From Gemmatimonas groenlandica (GTDB lineage Bacteria > Gemmatimonadota > Gemmatimonadetes > Gemmatimonadales > Gemmatimonadaceae), in assembly GCF_013004105.1 (NCBI RefSeq), contig NZ_CP053085.1:1550001-1614000 (forward strand): a DNA stretch of 64,000 nucleotides. The letters are read 5' to 3'. The number at the start of each line of letters is the position of its first letter. Positions within the stretch are counted from its first letter, which is position 1. The translations under genes were made by a program, and so were the position numbers. The notes beneath the pieces were generated by a model, which worked only from the letters and a program-made list of their open reading frames with translations, did no database searches and was not told where the DNA came from. Positions 35,676-44,603 of the stretch are shown here, piece by piece.

Positions 35676-37546
35676 TCGTCTATTCCGCCGACAAGCGTCA
35701 ATTCCTGTCCGATATCGACGAACGTGAAATCGATGAGGTGATTCATCTCCGCTACAAAACGATCACGGGGCGCGGAGTTGGAACGAGCGAGCTTCGGTCA
35801 TGGCGTGAGTCTCTGACGCGAATGGCCAGCGTTCTGAGGGACGACAGTATTCCACCCAATGTGGGGATCGCAATTGAATTTCACATTCCGCAGAGTTCGA
35901 AGCGTATCGACGTAACCCTGACGGGACTCGACGATGAGAACGGGAAGAACGCGGTAATCGTCGAACTAAAGCAGTGGGAATCAGCCACGCGAACAGACCG
36001 CGACGCCATCGTAACTACGTTCGTGGGTGGCGGAAATCGCGAACTGGTCCATCCCTCGTATCAAGCGTGGTCGTATTCAACTTTGCTTGAAGGATTCAAC
36101 ACAGCGGTTCACGAGGGAGGCATCGTGCTTAGACCGTGTGCCTATCTTCACAATTACGTTCGCGATGGGCAGATAGACCACTCGTTCTACAATGGCTACA
36201 TCAGCAAGGCCCCCCTATTCCTGAAGGGTGAGGAGGAGAAGGCAAAGCTGCGCAGCTTTATCAGCACACACGTCAAGCGCGGCGATAGCTCCGGAATTCT
36301 CGAGGAGATTGAAGGCGCAAAGATCCGTCCATCGAAGGCGCTCGCCGATAGTCTAGCAGTCTTGATGAAGGGCAATCCCGAGTTTGTCCTCATCGACGAT
36401 CAGAAGACCGTATTCGAAGGTGTCGTGGCAGCTGCAAAATCCGCATCATCCGCCACGCCTCGGGTCGTTATCGTAGAGGGAGGTCCCGGTACTGGCAAAT
36501 CTGTGCTGGCCATCAACCTGCTTTCAGCGCTGACATCGGATGGACTCGTCTGCAAATATGTCTCACGGAATGCCGCGCCCCGTGCCGTATTTCAGTCCAA
36601 GCTCACTGGTAGTCTCACCAAAACGAAGTATGAGAGCCTGTTCGGCAGCTCTGGATCGTTCGTCGAATCAACCCCGAATGCCTTTGACCTGTTGATCGTC
36701 GATGAGGCGCATCGATTGAGTGAGAAGTCTGGCCTCTTAAACAACAAAGGCGAAAACCAGACCAAGGAACTCATCGCGGCAGGCAAGTGCACGGTCTTTT
36801 TTATCGATGAGGATCAACGGGTTACTCTGCGCGATGCTGGCTCAAAGGCTGCGATTCGCACGTTCGCCGAATCCCGTGGTGCCGTAGTCGAAGAGTACGG
36901 ATTGGCATCGCAGTTCCGGTGCAGCGGTTCGGATGGGTATCTCGCGTGGTTGGATCATGTGCTTGATATCCGCACCACGGCCAATACAACGCTCGATAGT
37001 GCCCAATACGACTTTCACGTTTTCGACTCCCCGTCAGAGCTTCACGACCTCATTGAGGCGATGAACACGGGCAATAAATCGCGGATGGTCGCCGGATATT
37101 GCTGGCCGTGGCTGGGTAAGAAGGATCCTGCCGTTCAGGATATCACTATCGGCAGCAACTACAAACGCCGATGGAACTTGGTCAAGGATGGCAGCCTCTG
37201 GATAGTCTCCCCTGACTCGGTAAACGAAGTTGGATGTGTACACACCTGCCAAGGGCTAGAACTCGATTACGTGGGCGTTATCATTGGCCCCGACCTGATC
37301 ATTCGAGATGGCCGCGTGCTGACCGTTCCATCCGCACGCGCATTTCAGGACAAGTCGCTCCACGGACTGAAAAAACTGGCCAAGACCGATTCGGCGAAGG
37401 CAGCGCAAGTCGCCGACCAGATCATCAAGAATACTTACCGCACACTGATGACTCGGGGAATGAAGGGCTGCTACATCTACTGTACGGATCCCGAAACGTC
37501 AGATTACTTCCGCAGTTGCCTTCGGCGAGAGTCGCCGGTTTCGTAG
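35672..37546 (+). CDS. DUF2075 NTPase with N-terminal PD-(D/E)xK-like nuclease domain
   Basis: A 624-residue protein. The N-terminal part has RIDVTLTG (D80) and AVIVELKQW (E98, K100), the D...ExK layout of PD-(D/E)xK nucleases. The central DUF2075 motor shows Walker A GGPGTGKS (270-277), Walker B/DEAH LLIVDEAHR (341-349), FFIDEDQRV and a C-terminal superfamily-1 motif VHTCQGLELDYVGVI. Such proteins combine helicase- or translocase-like ATPase and nuclease activities. It is the last gene of the MazG-HNH-DUF2075 operon and overlaps the HNH gene by four bases. Role in anti-phage defence is inferred from context. Confidence 0.85.
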   Translation: MIVYSADKRQFLSDIDEREIDEVIHLRYKTITGRGVGTSELRSWRESLTRMASVLRDDSIPPNVGIAIEFHIPQSSKRIDVTLTGLDDENGKNAVIVELKQWESATRTDRDAIVTTFVGGGNRELVHPSYQAWSYSTLLEGFNTAVHEGGIVLRPCAYLHNYVRDGQIDHSFYNGYISKAPLFLKGEEEKAKLRSFISTHVKRGDSSGILEEIEGAKIRPSKALADSLAVLMKGNPEFVLIDDQKTVFEGVVAAAKSASSATPRVVIVEGGPGTGKSVLAINLLSALTSDGLVCKYVSRNAAPRAVFQSKLTGSLTKTKYESLFGSSGSFVESTPNAFDLLIVDEAHRLSEKSGLLNNKGENQTKELIAAGKCTVFFIDEDQRVTLRDAGSKAAIRTFAESRGAVVEEYGLASQFRCSGSDGYLAWLDHVLDIRTTANTTLDSAQYDFHVFDSPSELHDLIEAMNTGNKSRMVAGYCWPWLGKKDPAVQDITIGSNYKRRWNLVKDGSLWIVSPDSVNEVGCVHTCQGLELDYVGVIIGPDLIIRDGRVLTVPSARAFQDKSLHGLKKLAKTDSAKAAQVADQIIKNTYRTLMTRGMKGCYIYCTDPETSDYFRSCLRRESPVS

Positions 37547-37594
37547 CTTATAGTTGTCGCAAGTATGATGATCGAGCATTCTCGGGAGTGCCCA

Positions 37595-37600
37595 TATAAT
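37595..37600 (+). promoter_or_regulatory. Candidate -10 box TATAAT before the ScoMcrA-like gene
   Basis: A perfect TATAAT lies 10 bases before a GTG at 37611. A transcript starting 6-8 bases downstream would be almost leaderless with respect to that GTG. The -35 region at 17-bp spacing (TCGAGC) is poor, so the call is tentative. Confidence 0.35.
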
Positions 37601-37610
37601 CGGCTATCTG

Positions 37611-38474
37611 GTGACCTCAACACTTTCGACGAAAATGGAACTCTTTGTCGGCAAAGAATACAGACGTCGTGAAGTCCACGATGCGTTTGGTGGGCAGCGG
37701 CAGGGCGGGATAAGCACACCTGCCAACAGCACCGAGATTCTGATCTTTACGGGCGCGAGCGGAGAACAGTACGGATATCAGGACGGCCCGCAGCCCGACG
37801 GTCTCTATTGGTACACCGGCGAAGGACAAATCGGCGATATGGAGTTTATTCGAGGGAATGCAAGACTTCGTGATGCTATCGCAAATCGGGATCGCATCCT
37901 CGTGTTTGAGCAGACTCGAAAGTCTTATGTGCGATTTAAGGGCGGCACAGAGTGCCTCGGGTTTCATGAGAAACATGGCCCAGACCTCGAGGGAAATGGC
38001 CGACGCATCATCGTATTCCACCTTGGCCTCGGGTTAGACTCGCCGGCGTCAATAGCTCCCGACGTTGTTCCCGACCTGAGACAAGATCGCGTGAGTCGCG
38101 CTGCTGCGCCTGTCTCACTCGAGGAACTAAGACGCCGTGCGCTACAAGAAGCGCCGGCCAGCGCGACACCTGCTCAACGCATTCAGAACGTCTACACACG
38201 CAGCGCCTCGGTAAAGGCGTATGTACTCAAGCGGGCAGATGGCACGTGTGAGAGCTGCCTAATTCCTGCGCCATTTACAAGGATAGATGGAACGCCGTAC
38301 TTGGAGCCGCACCACATCCGACGGCTCGCCGATGGAGGACCGGACCATCCAAGCTCAGTCGCGGCGATCTGTCCCACGTGTCATCGGCGAGTTCATCATG
38401 GGGCAGACGGCAACGAGGTCAATAGGCGCCTCGCCGAACGCGTCGCGACTTTAGAGAAAAGGGCCGTCGATTAG
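37611..38474 (+). CDS. ScoMcrA-type HNH endonuclease with SRA-like domain
   Basis: A 287-residue protein. The N-terminal domain contains GKEYRRREVHDAFGGQRQGG, ISTPANSTEILIFTG and DGLYWYTGEGQIGDMEF, the pattern of the SRA-like domain of ScoMcrA-type enzymes that recognise modified or phosphorothioated DNA. The HNH is CESCLIPAPF, then EPHHIRRLADGGPDHPSS and ICPTCHRRVHHG, with complete ligands. Start is either GTG 37611 (near-leaderless) or ATG 37635, just before the conserved domain. It sits 64 bases after the DUF2075 gene on the same strand but appears to have its own promoter. A modification-dependent (type IV) nuclease is the natural interpretation. Confidence 0.85.
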   Translation: MTSTLSTKMELFVGKEYRRREVHDAFGGQRQGGISTPANSTEILIFTGASGEQYGYQDGPQPDGLYWYTGEGQIGDMEFIRGNARLRDAIANRDRILVFEQTRKSYVRFKGGTECLGFHEKHGPDLEGNGRRIIVFHLGLGLDSPASIAPDVVPDLRQDRVSRAAAPVSLEELRRRALQEAPASATPAQRIQNVYTRSASVKAYVLKRADGTCESCLIPAPFTRIDGTPYLEPHHIRRLADGGPDHPSSVAAICPTCHRRVHHGADGNEVNRRLAERVATLEKRAVD

Positions 38475-38511
38475 TTCGGTCTGGCGTTCGCATGCGCCGG
38501 CGCGTTGGCTA

Positions 38512-38964
38512 TCAAAGATACTCGCCGGCGCGCCGCCCTCGATTGTAGAACCAGAAATCTGCCATACGATGAAGATCTTCCTTCCCCATCCACGTTTTTT
38601 CATGCAAATGGATTACCCACGCGAGCCAACTCACGGCCGATTGTGAGGGTGGAATGGAATACGCTTGCGAGTGGGATGCCGGAGCGCAATTCGAGCAGTA
38701 CGCCGTGAATCCAATATTCACAGGCCTGCTTAGCATCCACTGTAACTTTTGAAGCGTACGTTCGTTTACCTCGCTCGTCGTCGCGGCGTACGGATCCACA
38801 GTGACCGCCGACGCGTCTGATTGGACGTCAAGAGCTTCGTCTGGTGACGCGGCAATGGGATATGAACCGATTGCACCAAGACTCGAGTTGGAATTGAATA
38901 CGAGTATCGCGCCATTCGAGATGGGCTGCTTGCAGTCTTGGCAAATCCACGGGCCATCATTCAT
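38512..38964 (-). CDS. Zinc-ribbon-like hypothetical protein
   Basis: A 150-residue protein. The N-terminal GPWICQDCKQPIS and a later YCSNCAP supply two CxxC pairs, about 80 residues apart, that could bind one zinc. The C-terminal half (WLAWVIHLHEKTWMGKEDL) is aromatic-rich. No family is recognised. I chose ATG 38964 because it starts right before the first CxxC; the upstream extension to 39030 is Arg-rich and unlikely. It lies 113 bases after the GHKL ATPase gene on the same strand and may be its partner. Confidence 0.65.
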   Translation of the reverse strand: MNDGPWICQDCKQPISNGAILVFNSNSSLGAIGSYPIAASPDEALDVQSDASAVTVDPYAATTSEVNERTLQKLQWMLSRPVNIGFTAYCSNCAPASHSQAYSIPPSQSAVSWLAWVIHLHEKTWMGKEDLHRMADFWFYNRGRRAGEYL

Positions 38965-39077
38965 GAGTTCTCTCCTTGGGAATGAGCTTACGGCTCGGCA
39001 TGCGCGCTGCGAGTCGTATCCAGCCGGCATGCCGAGCCGCTTAAACCGAATTGAGTCGAAAACCGGAATGGCAGCGC

Positions 39078-40961
39078 CTAGTGCTGTACTTTCGTCACCA
39101 CTCGCGCGAGGTCCGTCTTGAGCGACCGAGCTACGCGCTCGATAACGTGAAATCTTGCCATCATTACGCTCGTGAGTGCATAAGGAGAGAGCGCTTGCTG
39201 TAGTTCAACTCCGGTCCACGTGCGCCCGTTCGCGAGATTTCGGATGGTCATTACCGCTTCGACCAATTGAAGCCCCATCCACTCCTGCACGTAGTCAACG
39301 ATCAGACGTTCTATCTCTAGGTCAGCATTGGGATTGAACACCAAAGCGAAATGGGATAAAACGTCGCGATAACCGCGAAAGTCCGCGTTAGCCTTGATGG
39401 TAGAACTGTTGAGTGCGTCGCCCGCTATCTCTGCCGCGACGTCCTCCATCTCGCCATCTTCCCTTCCCTTCCCTAACGTAACCCAGAGAACTTCTGGCTC
39501 TCTGGGTTGTGCCAGTACGGGTACTGCTTCGTCTCCCCCGCTCTCCACAAGATCGGCGAGATAGTCGTCACTTGCTCGACCGCCTCGACTACCGGAGAGG
39601 CGATGAGATCGAGGTTCACTGAGTTCTCCGTCGCTGCCGGCGGCTCCTCCTCGAACACTTCCTGCAGCTAGTACCACGCCTGAGGCACTCTTCCGGTAGC
39701 GACTAGGGCGGAGAAAATCGCGAATCCTCTTTAGTCGCTCCAGAATGCGTTCTCTCAGCTTACCGTGCGGGTCACTGTTAGAACGCGCCATAATCTCGTC
39801 GATCTTGGCTCTGATCTCAGCCGGAAGTTGGGTCCGAAACTCGGCTCCCCACCGTTCCCACCAATTGGCTTCCTCTACGTCTTCCCCGTTGATCAGAACA
39901 CGCGAACGAGCCGTGTCTGCACGGAGGTCCAAACCGGTGGTCCCCCCGCGCGGTTCGATGTAGATAATCACATGCTCAGCTCCAAACAGCACTCCGAAGC
40001 CTGCAAGAATGCGGCGTGAACTTGGAGGCGTTCTAAGAACGTACACCTCGTCTTGGAAGACGATGCCAGCCTGACCGGTTCGGCTTCCGCGCGAACTCAT
40101 CTCCTTCGATGACTTCGCGGGGTCGTCGAAAACCCACCAGTGCGCGTCCGCATTTGAGAGATGCACCGTACCGTGCGCGCTTGAATACTCGTCGAACAGA
40201 TGCTTCGTGCCGCGGATAGTCTGGAGATTGAATGTTTTCTCCGAGGGCGATGGCTCGCCCTTCGGCCAGCGTTCAACATCCTTCGTCAGCACGCGAACTT
40301 GAAGCTTCAGGTTCGCCGGCAGGCGGAAATAGCGACTGGTTAAGTACGTCACCAGCCAATTCATTCCCCCTGTTTCGGGCGGCACACAGGTGTTGCCTTC
40401 GTCGCTGACACCGAGAAGCGTCACCTTGGTCCCAGAGTCCTCGATGCCTCTAGGTCTATTGACGTCCTTGATCCGCGGAGTCCAATGGGGACCATCTGCG
40501 AGATCAAATGAGTCTAGTCCGTACTGCCCGATGGAGTCATCTCGGTGCAGCTTGACCATCGTACCACGGCCGTCACGCCAAGACTGATAGACGAGACCGA
40601 GGCTATTCCGGAAAAGGGCCGTGATCTTAGCACCAACTCCAAAATTCTCTGAGATGCTTTGGGTTTGATTGGCGCCCTGAACTGCAAGGCTGTTCAAGTA
40701 CGACGACATTTGCTCAGGTGTCATACCATCGCCGTTATCGACGATGCAGAGCTTAAACGTGTCCGTGCGGGCGAGATGCTCCCAATCAACGTCCCACCTG
40801 ATAAGCCCCTCTCCCCCCTCGCCGGCTTTCTGACGCCGTACGACCGCTTCGATGGCGTTCTGGGTCAGCTCACGGATCTGCTGATTGGGCGGGGTGTCTG
40901 CCGCGAGGCGGTCCAGAAGGAACGCGATGTTCGCGACGGTCATTGGCCGAGTCTGTGACAC
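39078..40961 (-). CDS. GHKL (MORC/Hsp90-like) ATPase
   Basis: A 627-residue protein with a Bergerat ATP-binding fold. The N box is QIRELTQNAIEAVVRR, the DxGxG box is CIVDNGDGMTPEQM, and the GxGxK box is NFGVGAKITALF. A transducer-like domain follows to about residue 390. A helical segment and a Gly/Arg/Ser-rich linker (about 430-480) lead to a C-terminal helical domain. This resembles prokaryotic MORC-like ATPases, several of which occur in defence islands. Start GTG 40961, or ATG 40943 six codons later. The target is unknown. It shares orientation with the zinc-ribbon gene. Confidence 0.8.
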   Translation of the reverse strand: MSQTRPMTVANIAFLLDRLAADTPPNQQIRELTQNAIEAVVRRQKAGEGGEGLIRWDVDWEHLARTDTFKLCIVDNGDGMTPEQMSSYLNSLAVQGANQTQSISENFGVGAKITALFRNSLGLVYQSWRDGRGTMVKLHRDDSIGQYGLDSFDLADGPHWTPRIKDVNRPRGIEDSGTKVTLLGVSDEGNTCVPPETGGMNWLVTYLTSRYFRLPANLKLQVRVLTKDVERWPKGEPSPSEKTFNLQTIRGTKHLFDEYSSAHGTVHLSNADAHWWVFDDPAKSSKEMSSRGSRTGQAGIVFQDEVYVLRTPPSSRRILAGFGVLFGAEHVIIYIEPRGGTTGLDLRADTARSRVLINGEDVEEANWWERWGAEFRTQLPAEIRAKIDEIMARSNSDPHGKLRERILERLKRIRDFLRPSRYRKSASGVVLAAGSVRGGAAGSDGELSEPRSHRLSGSRGGRASDDYLADLVESGGDEAVPVLAQPREPEVLWVTLGKGREDGEMEDVAAEIAGDALNSSTIKANADFRGYRDVLSHFALVFNPNADLEIERLIVDYVQEWMGLQLVEAVMTIRNLANGRTWTGVELQQALSPYALTSVMMARFHVIERVARSLKTDLARVVTKVQH

Positions 40962-41450
40962 TCTTTGCTCCTAATCGAGGCGGCGCTGCCGCGTGGATGT
41001 AGATGGCAGTCTTCCTTTCTCACTCGCGAAGGCGGAAGCCTCGGGGACTGATTAGGAAGATGCTGCCATTTTGAGCATAACCGCGTTCAAATAATCGCGC
41101 AAACCCGATTGGCGCGTCTCGAGCTATTCGGGCGACTTGATAAAGGGAACCCCGCTCATCCGTGGCCGCCTGAAGGCACGAACAAGAAGATCGCGCTTCG
41201 CCAGCTACAAGTCTGTGGTGTACTCGCGAATGAAATCAGGGGCTGGAGTATGCGGCCCAATCTCCTTGGATTAGATCGAATTCGAGAGGCCACTCTTAAC
41301 GAGGCAAAGGGATGGGGAATCTCGTGAACGTTCGGCGCTCATCTCGGAGTGAAGCTCATGGTCGCATCCATTGACCATGTCAGAACGAGGTTTACTTTTC
41401 TAGTAACGGTGGTAACTAGTACCGTTTAAACACACCTAGATGAGAATGAC
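40962..41450. other. Gap with an inverted repeat and one weak ORF
   Basis: An imperfect inverted repeat (ATGGCAGTCTTCCT at 41003-41016, AGGAAGATGCTGCCAT at 41054-41069) could be a hairpin, with TTTT after it on the plus strand. A TTG-started 72-codon frame (41109-41327) exists but shows no family resemblance. A 14-bp block at 41422-41435, just before the resolvase, recurs inverted near the iterons. Confidence 0.4.
41109..41327 (+). CDS. Possible small ORF, doubtful
   Basis: A 72-residue frame with a TTG start. It includes GTNKKIALRQLQVCGVLANE, which is protein-like, but no domain is seen, no clear ribosome site precedes it, and no paralogue exists in the window. It is listed only because it fills part of an otherwise empty gap between divergent genes. 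Confidence 0.2.
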   Translation: MARLELFGRLDKGNPAHPWPPEGTNKKIALRQLQVCGVLANEIRGWSMRPNLLGLDRIREATLNEAKGWGIS

Positions 41451-42143
41451 ATGGAATGCACACGTTTCGTCTCCTATCTTCGCGTCTCCACTGCACGACA
41501 AGGAAGCTCAGGACTCGGGCTGGAAGCGCAGCGCGAGGCTGTCCGTGGCTTCTTAAAGGGTCGCGATGCCAGTCTGATCGAGGAGTTTGTCGAGGTCGAA
41601 TCTGGAACCAACTCGGAACGTCCGGCACTGATGCGAGCGCTGGCCACCAGCCGCATTCACAAGGCGACTCTAGTCGTCTCGAAGCTGGATCGACTGGCCA
41701 GAAATGCACACTTCCTGCTCGGGCTGAAGGAGAGCGGCGTCGATTTCGTGGCTTGCGACATGCCCTTCGCTAACGCGCTAACCGTCGGGATCATGGCATT
41801 GGTAGCGCAAGAGGAGGCGAAGATGATCTCAGCTCGCACTATAGCAGCGCTCGAAGCCGTACGTGCGCGTGGAGTCAAGTTAGGCTCGCCCAAGCCGATC
41901 ACGAAGGCCACACAGCTGCTCGGACGGCGCGCGAGCGCGTCCGTGCGCCGCAAGCGAGCAGCACAGTGGATTTCCGATGTCTCGCCCCTCGTGAAGCACG
42001 CATTCGCCACCACAGATACGTTGCTTGGCGCAGCCAAGGTTCTCAACGCTCAAAGCACGCCAGCGCGAAGAGGGGGAAAGTGGTCCGCCGCTCAGGTAAA
42101 GCGGGTGCTGGAGAACTGCATAGACGGATCACCATCGAGCTAG
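41451..42143 (+). CDS. Serine recombinase (resolvase/invertase family)
   Basis: A 230-residue serine recombinase. The N terminus reads FVSYLRVSTARQGSSGLG with catalytic Ser13. The LVVSKLDRLARNAHFLLGLK block holds the active-site Arg residues. VDFVACDMPFANALTVGIMA and ALVAQEEAKMISARTIAAL lead into the long E helix. The C-terminal DNA-binding part ends WSAAQVKRVLENC, a short recombinase-like helix set. Resolvase of this size type can resolve multimers or cointegrates of an excised circular form. A start-less HTH-like frame (VIHIAKVLGVSTTTLINVRR) follows at about 42150-42255 and may be a remnant. Confidence 0.87.
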   Translation: MECTRFVSYLRVSTARQGSSGLGLEAQREAVRGFLKGRDASLIEEFVEVESGTNSERPALMRALATSRIHKATLVVSKLDRLARNAHFLLGLKESGVDFVACDMPFANALTVGIMALVAQEEAKMISARTIAALEAVRARGVKLGSPKPITKATQLLGRRASASVRRKRAAQWISDVSPLVKHAFATTDTLLGAAKVLNAQSTPARRGGKWSAAQVKRVLENCIDGSPSS

Positions 42144-42296
42144 AATGTGAAAGCTTCAGCGCGTCATCCACATCGCAAAGGTGCTAGGCGTCTCGACCAC
42201 CACGCTCATCAATGTGAGGCGAATGAGAGGGACAAGCAGACAGATCGACGCCTAGGCCGTTGCGATTCGGCACGCAACACCTAGGGGGCTGGGCAG

Positions 42297-43367
42297 CTAC
42301 ACTCGACCAGCCACGTAGTCTTGGGCACTCTTCCGAATCGACCCGAATCTCTCCATCTCAGCTGCGACGAATTCGAGACGAGTTATCGGATTATCCCAGT
42401 CTTTGAAAACTCGTTCCTGCACTTTGTCGTCCGGTATTAGCACGCTTGCCACGTCCCACAACCAGACGAGCGACCAGTCACGTGGATCGACTGCATTCGG
42501 TTGTCCGAGCGCGATACCGAAACGCTCGCGATAGTAGCGAAATGCACTAAACGGAAGATCGCTAGGCAATCGCGACAGGACCTTCTCTACGTCGCTCGGA
42601 AGCATCTGCATCTCATCGCGGAATCCTTCGCCATTCGTAAGCATCTGGTACAACATGAATGACGAGTAGCCCTGTGTCAGTGCAGCGCAGCTTTCACCGT
42701 CAAAGGATTGGGCATTCTGGAGCAGTGGGACAGGCTGACTTCTGCCACGTTGATCAACCAACCCGCCGAAAAACATCATGGTTGGAGCGATGCAGAACCA
42801 AAACTCCGCCGCTCGCGCCTGTGGGGACGAAACGTTCTTCTTGATGAAGTCTGAATGCACCTCGATTGATCGATTGAACGACCTTAGGAGTTGCGGGGAG
42901 ACATCAGCCGGTTTCCATGGATCGGGTTGGTTGCTGACTTGACCACGCGGTGATTCAGCCTGAGGACTGTCACTCGCCTGCGGTGCCTCAGCGAGTCCCT
43001 GAAGCACGCGTATTGCATCTGCGAGCCGCTGACGATCCTTGAATAGCCCGACGTCTTTGCTTAATTCGACCTCCGAGATTATCGCACCGACAGCGCTCGG
43101 GTAATTGGCAAAGCCCGCCAACTGCGTTGCAGCGTACCGAAGCTCCCCATCCGAAAGGGCACTCCACGGAGTTCGATGCCGAAGCGGAGAAATCGCCTGA
43201 AAGATCGACTCCTGCGCGTCGATTCCTGACTCACGCATGCGCATCATGGCCCCGACAGGAACGGCTGCCTTTCCAGCACGCCGAAGCCTCGGGTTGAATC
43301 GAAAGGCCAAGCGTACAGCGATGAAGAGAAAAGCGACTACGATTAAGGCCCATTGCCACCAGCTCAT
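42297..43367 (-). CDS. Membrane-anchored protein of unknown function
   Basis: A 356-residue protein with one N-terminal transmembrane helix (WWQWALIVVAFLFIAVRLAF) and a large soluble domain. The soluble part begins with helices (ELRYAATQLAGFANYPSAVG), has a Pro/Ser/Gln linker, and then a second region with FNRSIEVHSDFIKKN and EFWFCIAPTMMFFGG. No family is recognised. I chose ATG 43367 because it begins immediately before the membrane helix. It is divergent from the gene at 43517 with a 149-base gap. Confidence 0.65.
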   Translation of the reverse strand: MSWWQWALIVVAFLFIAVRLAFRFNPRLRRAGKAAVPVGAMMRMRESGIDAQESIFQAISPLRHRTPWSALSDGELRYAATQLAGFANYPSAVGAIISEVELSKDVGLFKDRQRLADAIRVLQGLAEAPQASDSPQAESPRGQVSNQPDPWKPADVSPQLLRSFNRSIEVHSDFIKKNVSSPQARAAEFWFCIAPTMMFFGGLVDQRGRSQPVPLLQNAQSFDGESCAALTQGYSSFMLYQMLTNGEGFRDEMQMLPSDVEKVLSRLPSDLPFSAFRYYRERFGIALGQPNAVDPRDWSLVWLWDVASVLIPDDKVQERVFKDWDNPITRLEFVAAEMERFGSIRKSAQDYVAGRV

Positions 43368-43516
43368 GTGGTTCCCTCTATTCAATTTCGTGGAGCCGTA
43401 CAGAGAATGTTCACGTGCCAACCGAACGACACGGGTAGCAAGTGGGCGAGCGTCTAAGCTGACGATACATTACCCAGAATCCGTTGCGCTAGCCTCCTAC
43501 CGCATTACTTGCCTCT

Positions 43517-44554
43517 ATGCGCGCACCTATCGATCCGCTTAAGGACTGCATTGCCCGTATTGGTACGATCCGTGACCGATGGATCGTGATTAATGATGAC
43601 ACCGTTGCGCCGTCGCTCCTAACGTCTATTCGGCGGATTCTACCGATACCGGGTGCTTTCGATGCCATTCCCTATCGGAAGCAGGCAGACGAGCTTCTGA
43701 GCATTGAGGCGGCCCTGAGTACCGAGCTTGATGCACTTCGCAACTTCGCACTCTCGGAGTTCTCGGGCACTTCAAGCAAGGCGCTAGCCTCAGCTGCGAT
43801 ACCATATACGCAAGTCCTTATGACGGTGGTTGGCACGCTGCGACAGATCAAGGCTAGATTCGCCGACGCATTGGAGAAGACTGGTCCAAGGTACCAGTGG
43901 CAGGCTTACAACAAGGATGTGGCGGAGTACGAAGTCCTCAGAAGCCAACTGGGACGCGTTGGCAGCCGCTTCAGTGCCATACTCAACTCGGCTGATCCGT
44001 CCGAACTAATCGAGGATGTCGCGCAGACCAGCGAGATCCGACTCGCGAACGCGATACCACTCTTTATGAGTCAGATTATCGCGCACGTGAATGCTGAGGC
44101 ACCGAGCTTAGTTGAAGCCGTCGTAAGCGAACAGATGTCAACTGGACAGCCAAAGGTTTTTGCCTTGCAGACCGACCATGCAATAAGGCTCCTCGCCTTT
44201 GCCATGATTGCCCATGAGATGCGAGAGGCGAAACGTTGTCTTCCGCCTCAAACCTTTCGACTGATTGAACCACTCACACTTGCGAGCATCCGGCAAGCAA
44301 GCACTGAGTTTGGCGAGGCATTTGAGCATGATGCTAAGCACTTTCTCATCGGCTACGACACAGCAGTCAGCCATAACGTCAATCCGATATTCGGCATCGC
44401 GGCATACTTTAATAGGATTCTAGCGTCGGAGCTTGGACTTTCCGTCTCTAAAGATGACGATAGCTATCTCGGGGACGCGGTATCTGAAGTTATTCGGCGA
44501 CTCAGACTCAACTGGTGGGCGAACCTCAGCTCTAGGGCAACTATCCTTGTCTGA
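43517..44554 (+). CDS. Hypothetical helical protein
   Basis: A 345-residue soluble protein, almost entirely helical by appearance, with no recognised domain. Features include ALSTELDALRNFALSEF and VLMTVVGTLRQIKARF, a RYQWQAYNKDVAEYEVLRSQ stretch compatible with a coiled coil, and AHEMREAKRCLPPQTF near the C terminus. It is followed closely by a small lipoprotein gene and a SIR2-like gene on the same strand. A combined operon is possible but the gap to the next start is 49 bases. Confidence 0.65.
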   Translation: MRAPIDPLKDCIARIGTIRDRWIVINDDTVAPSLLTSIRRILPIPGAFDAIPYRKQADELLSIEAALSTELDALRNFALSEFSGTSSKALASAAIPYTQVLMTVVGTLRQIKARFADALEKTGPRYQWQAYNKDVAEYEVLRSQLGRVGSRFSAILNSADPSELIEDVAQTSEIRLANAIPLFMSQIIAHVNAEAPSLVEAVVSEQMSTGQPKVFALQTDHAIRLLAFAMIAHEMREAKRCLPPQTFRLIEPLTLASIRQASTEFGEAFEHDAKHFLIGYDTAVSHNVNPIFGIAAYFNRILASELGLSVSKDDDSYLGDAVSEVIRRLRLNWWANLSSRATILV

Positions 44555-44603
44555 TTCTCTTGACTCCATCATCACGCTCTGGCGCGACTCGAAACGTCAC
44601 CTG

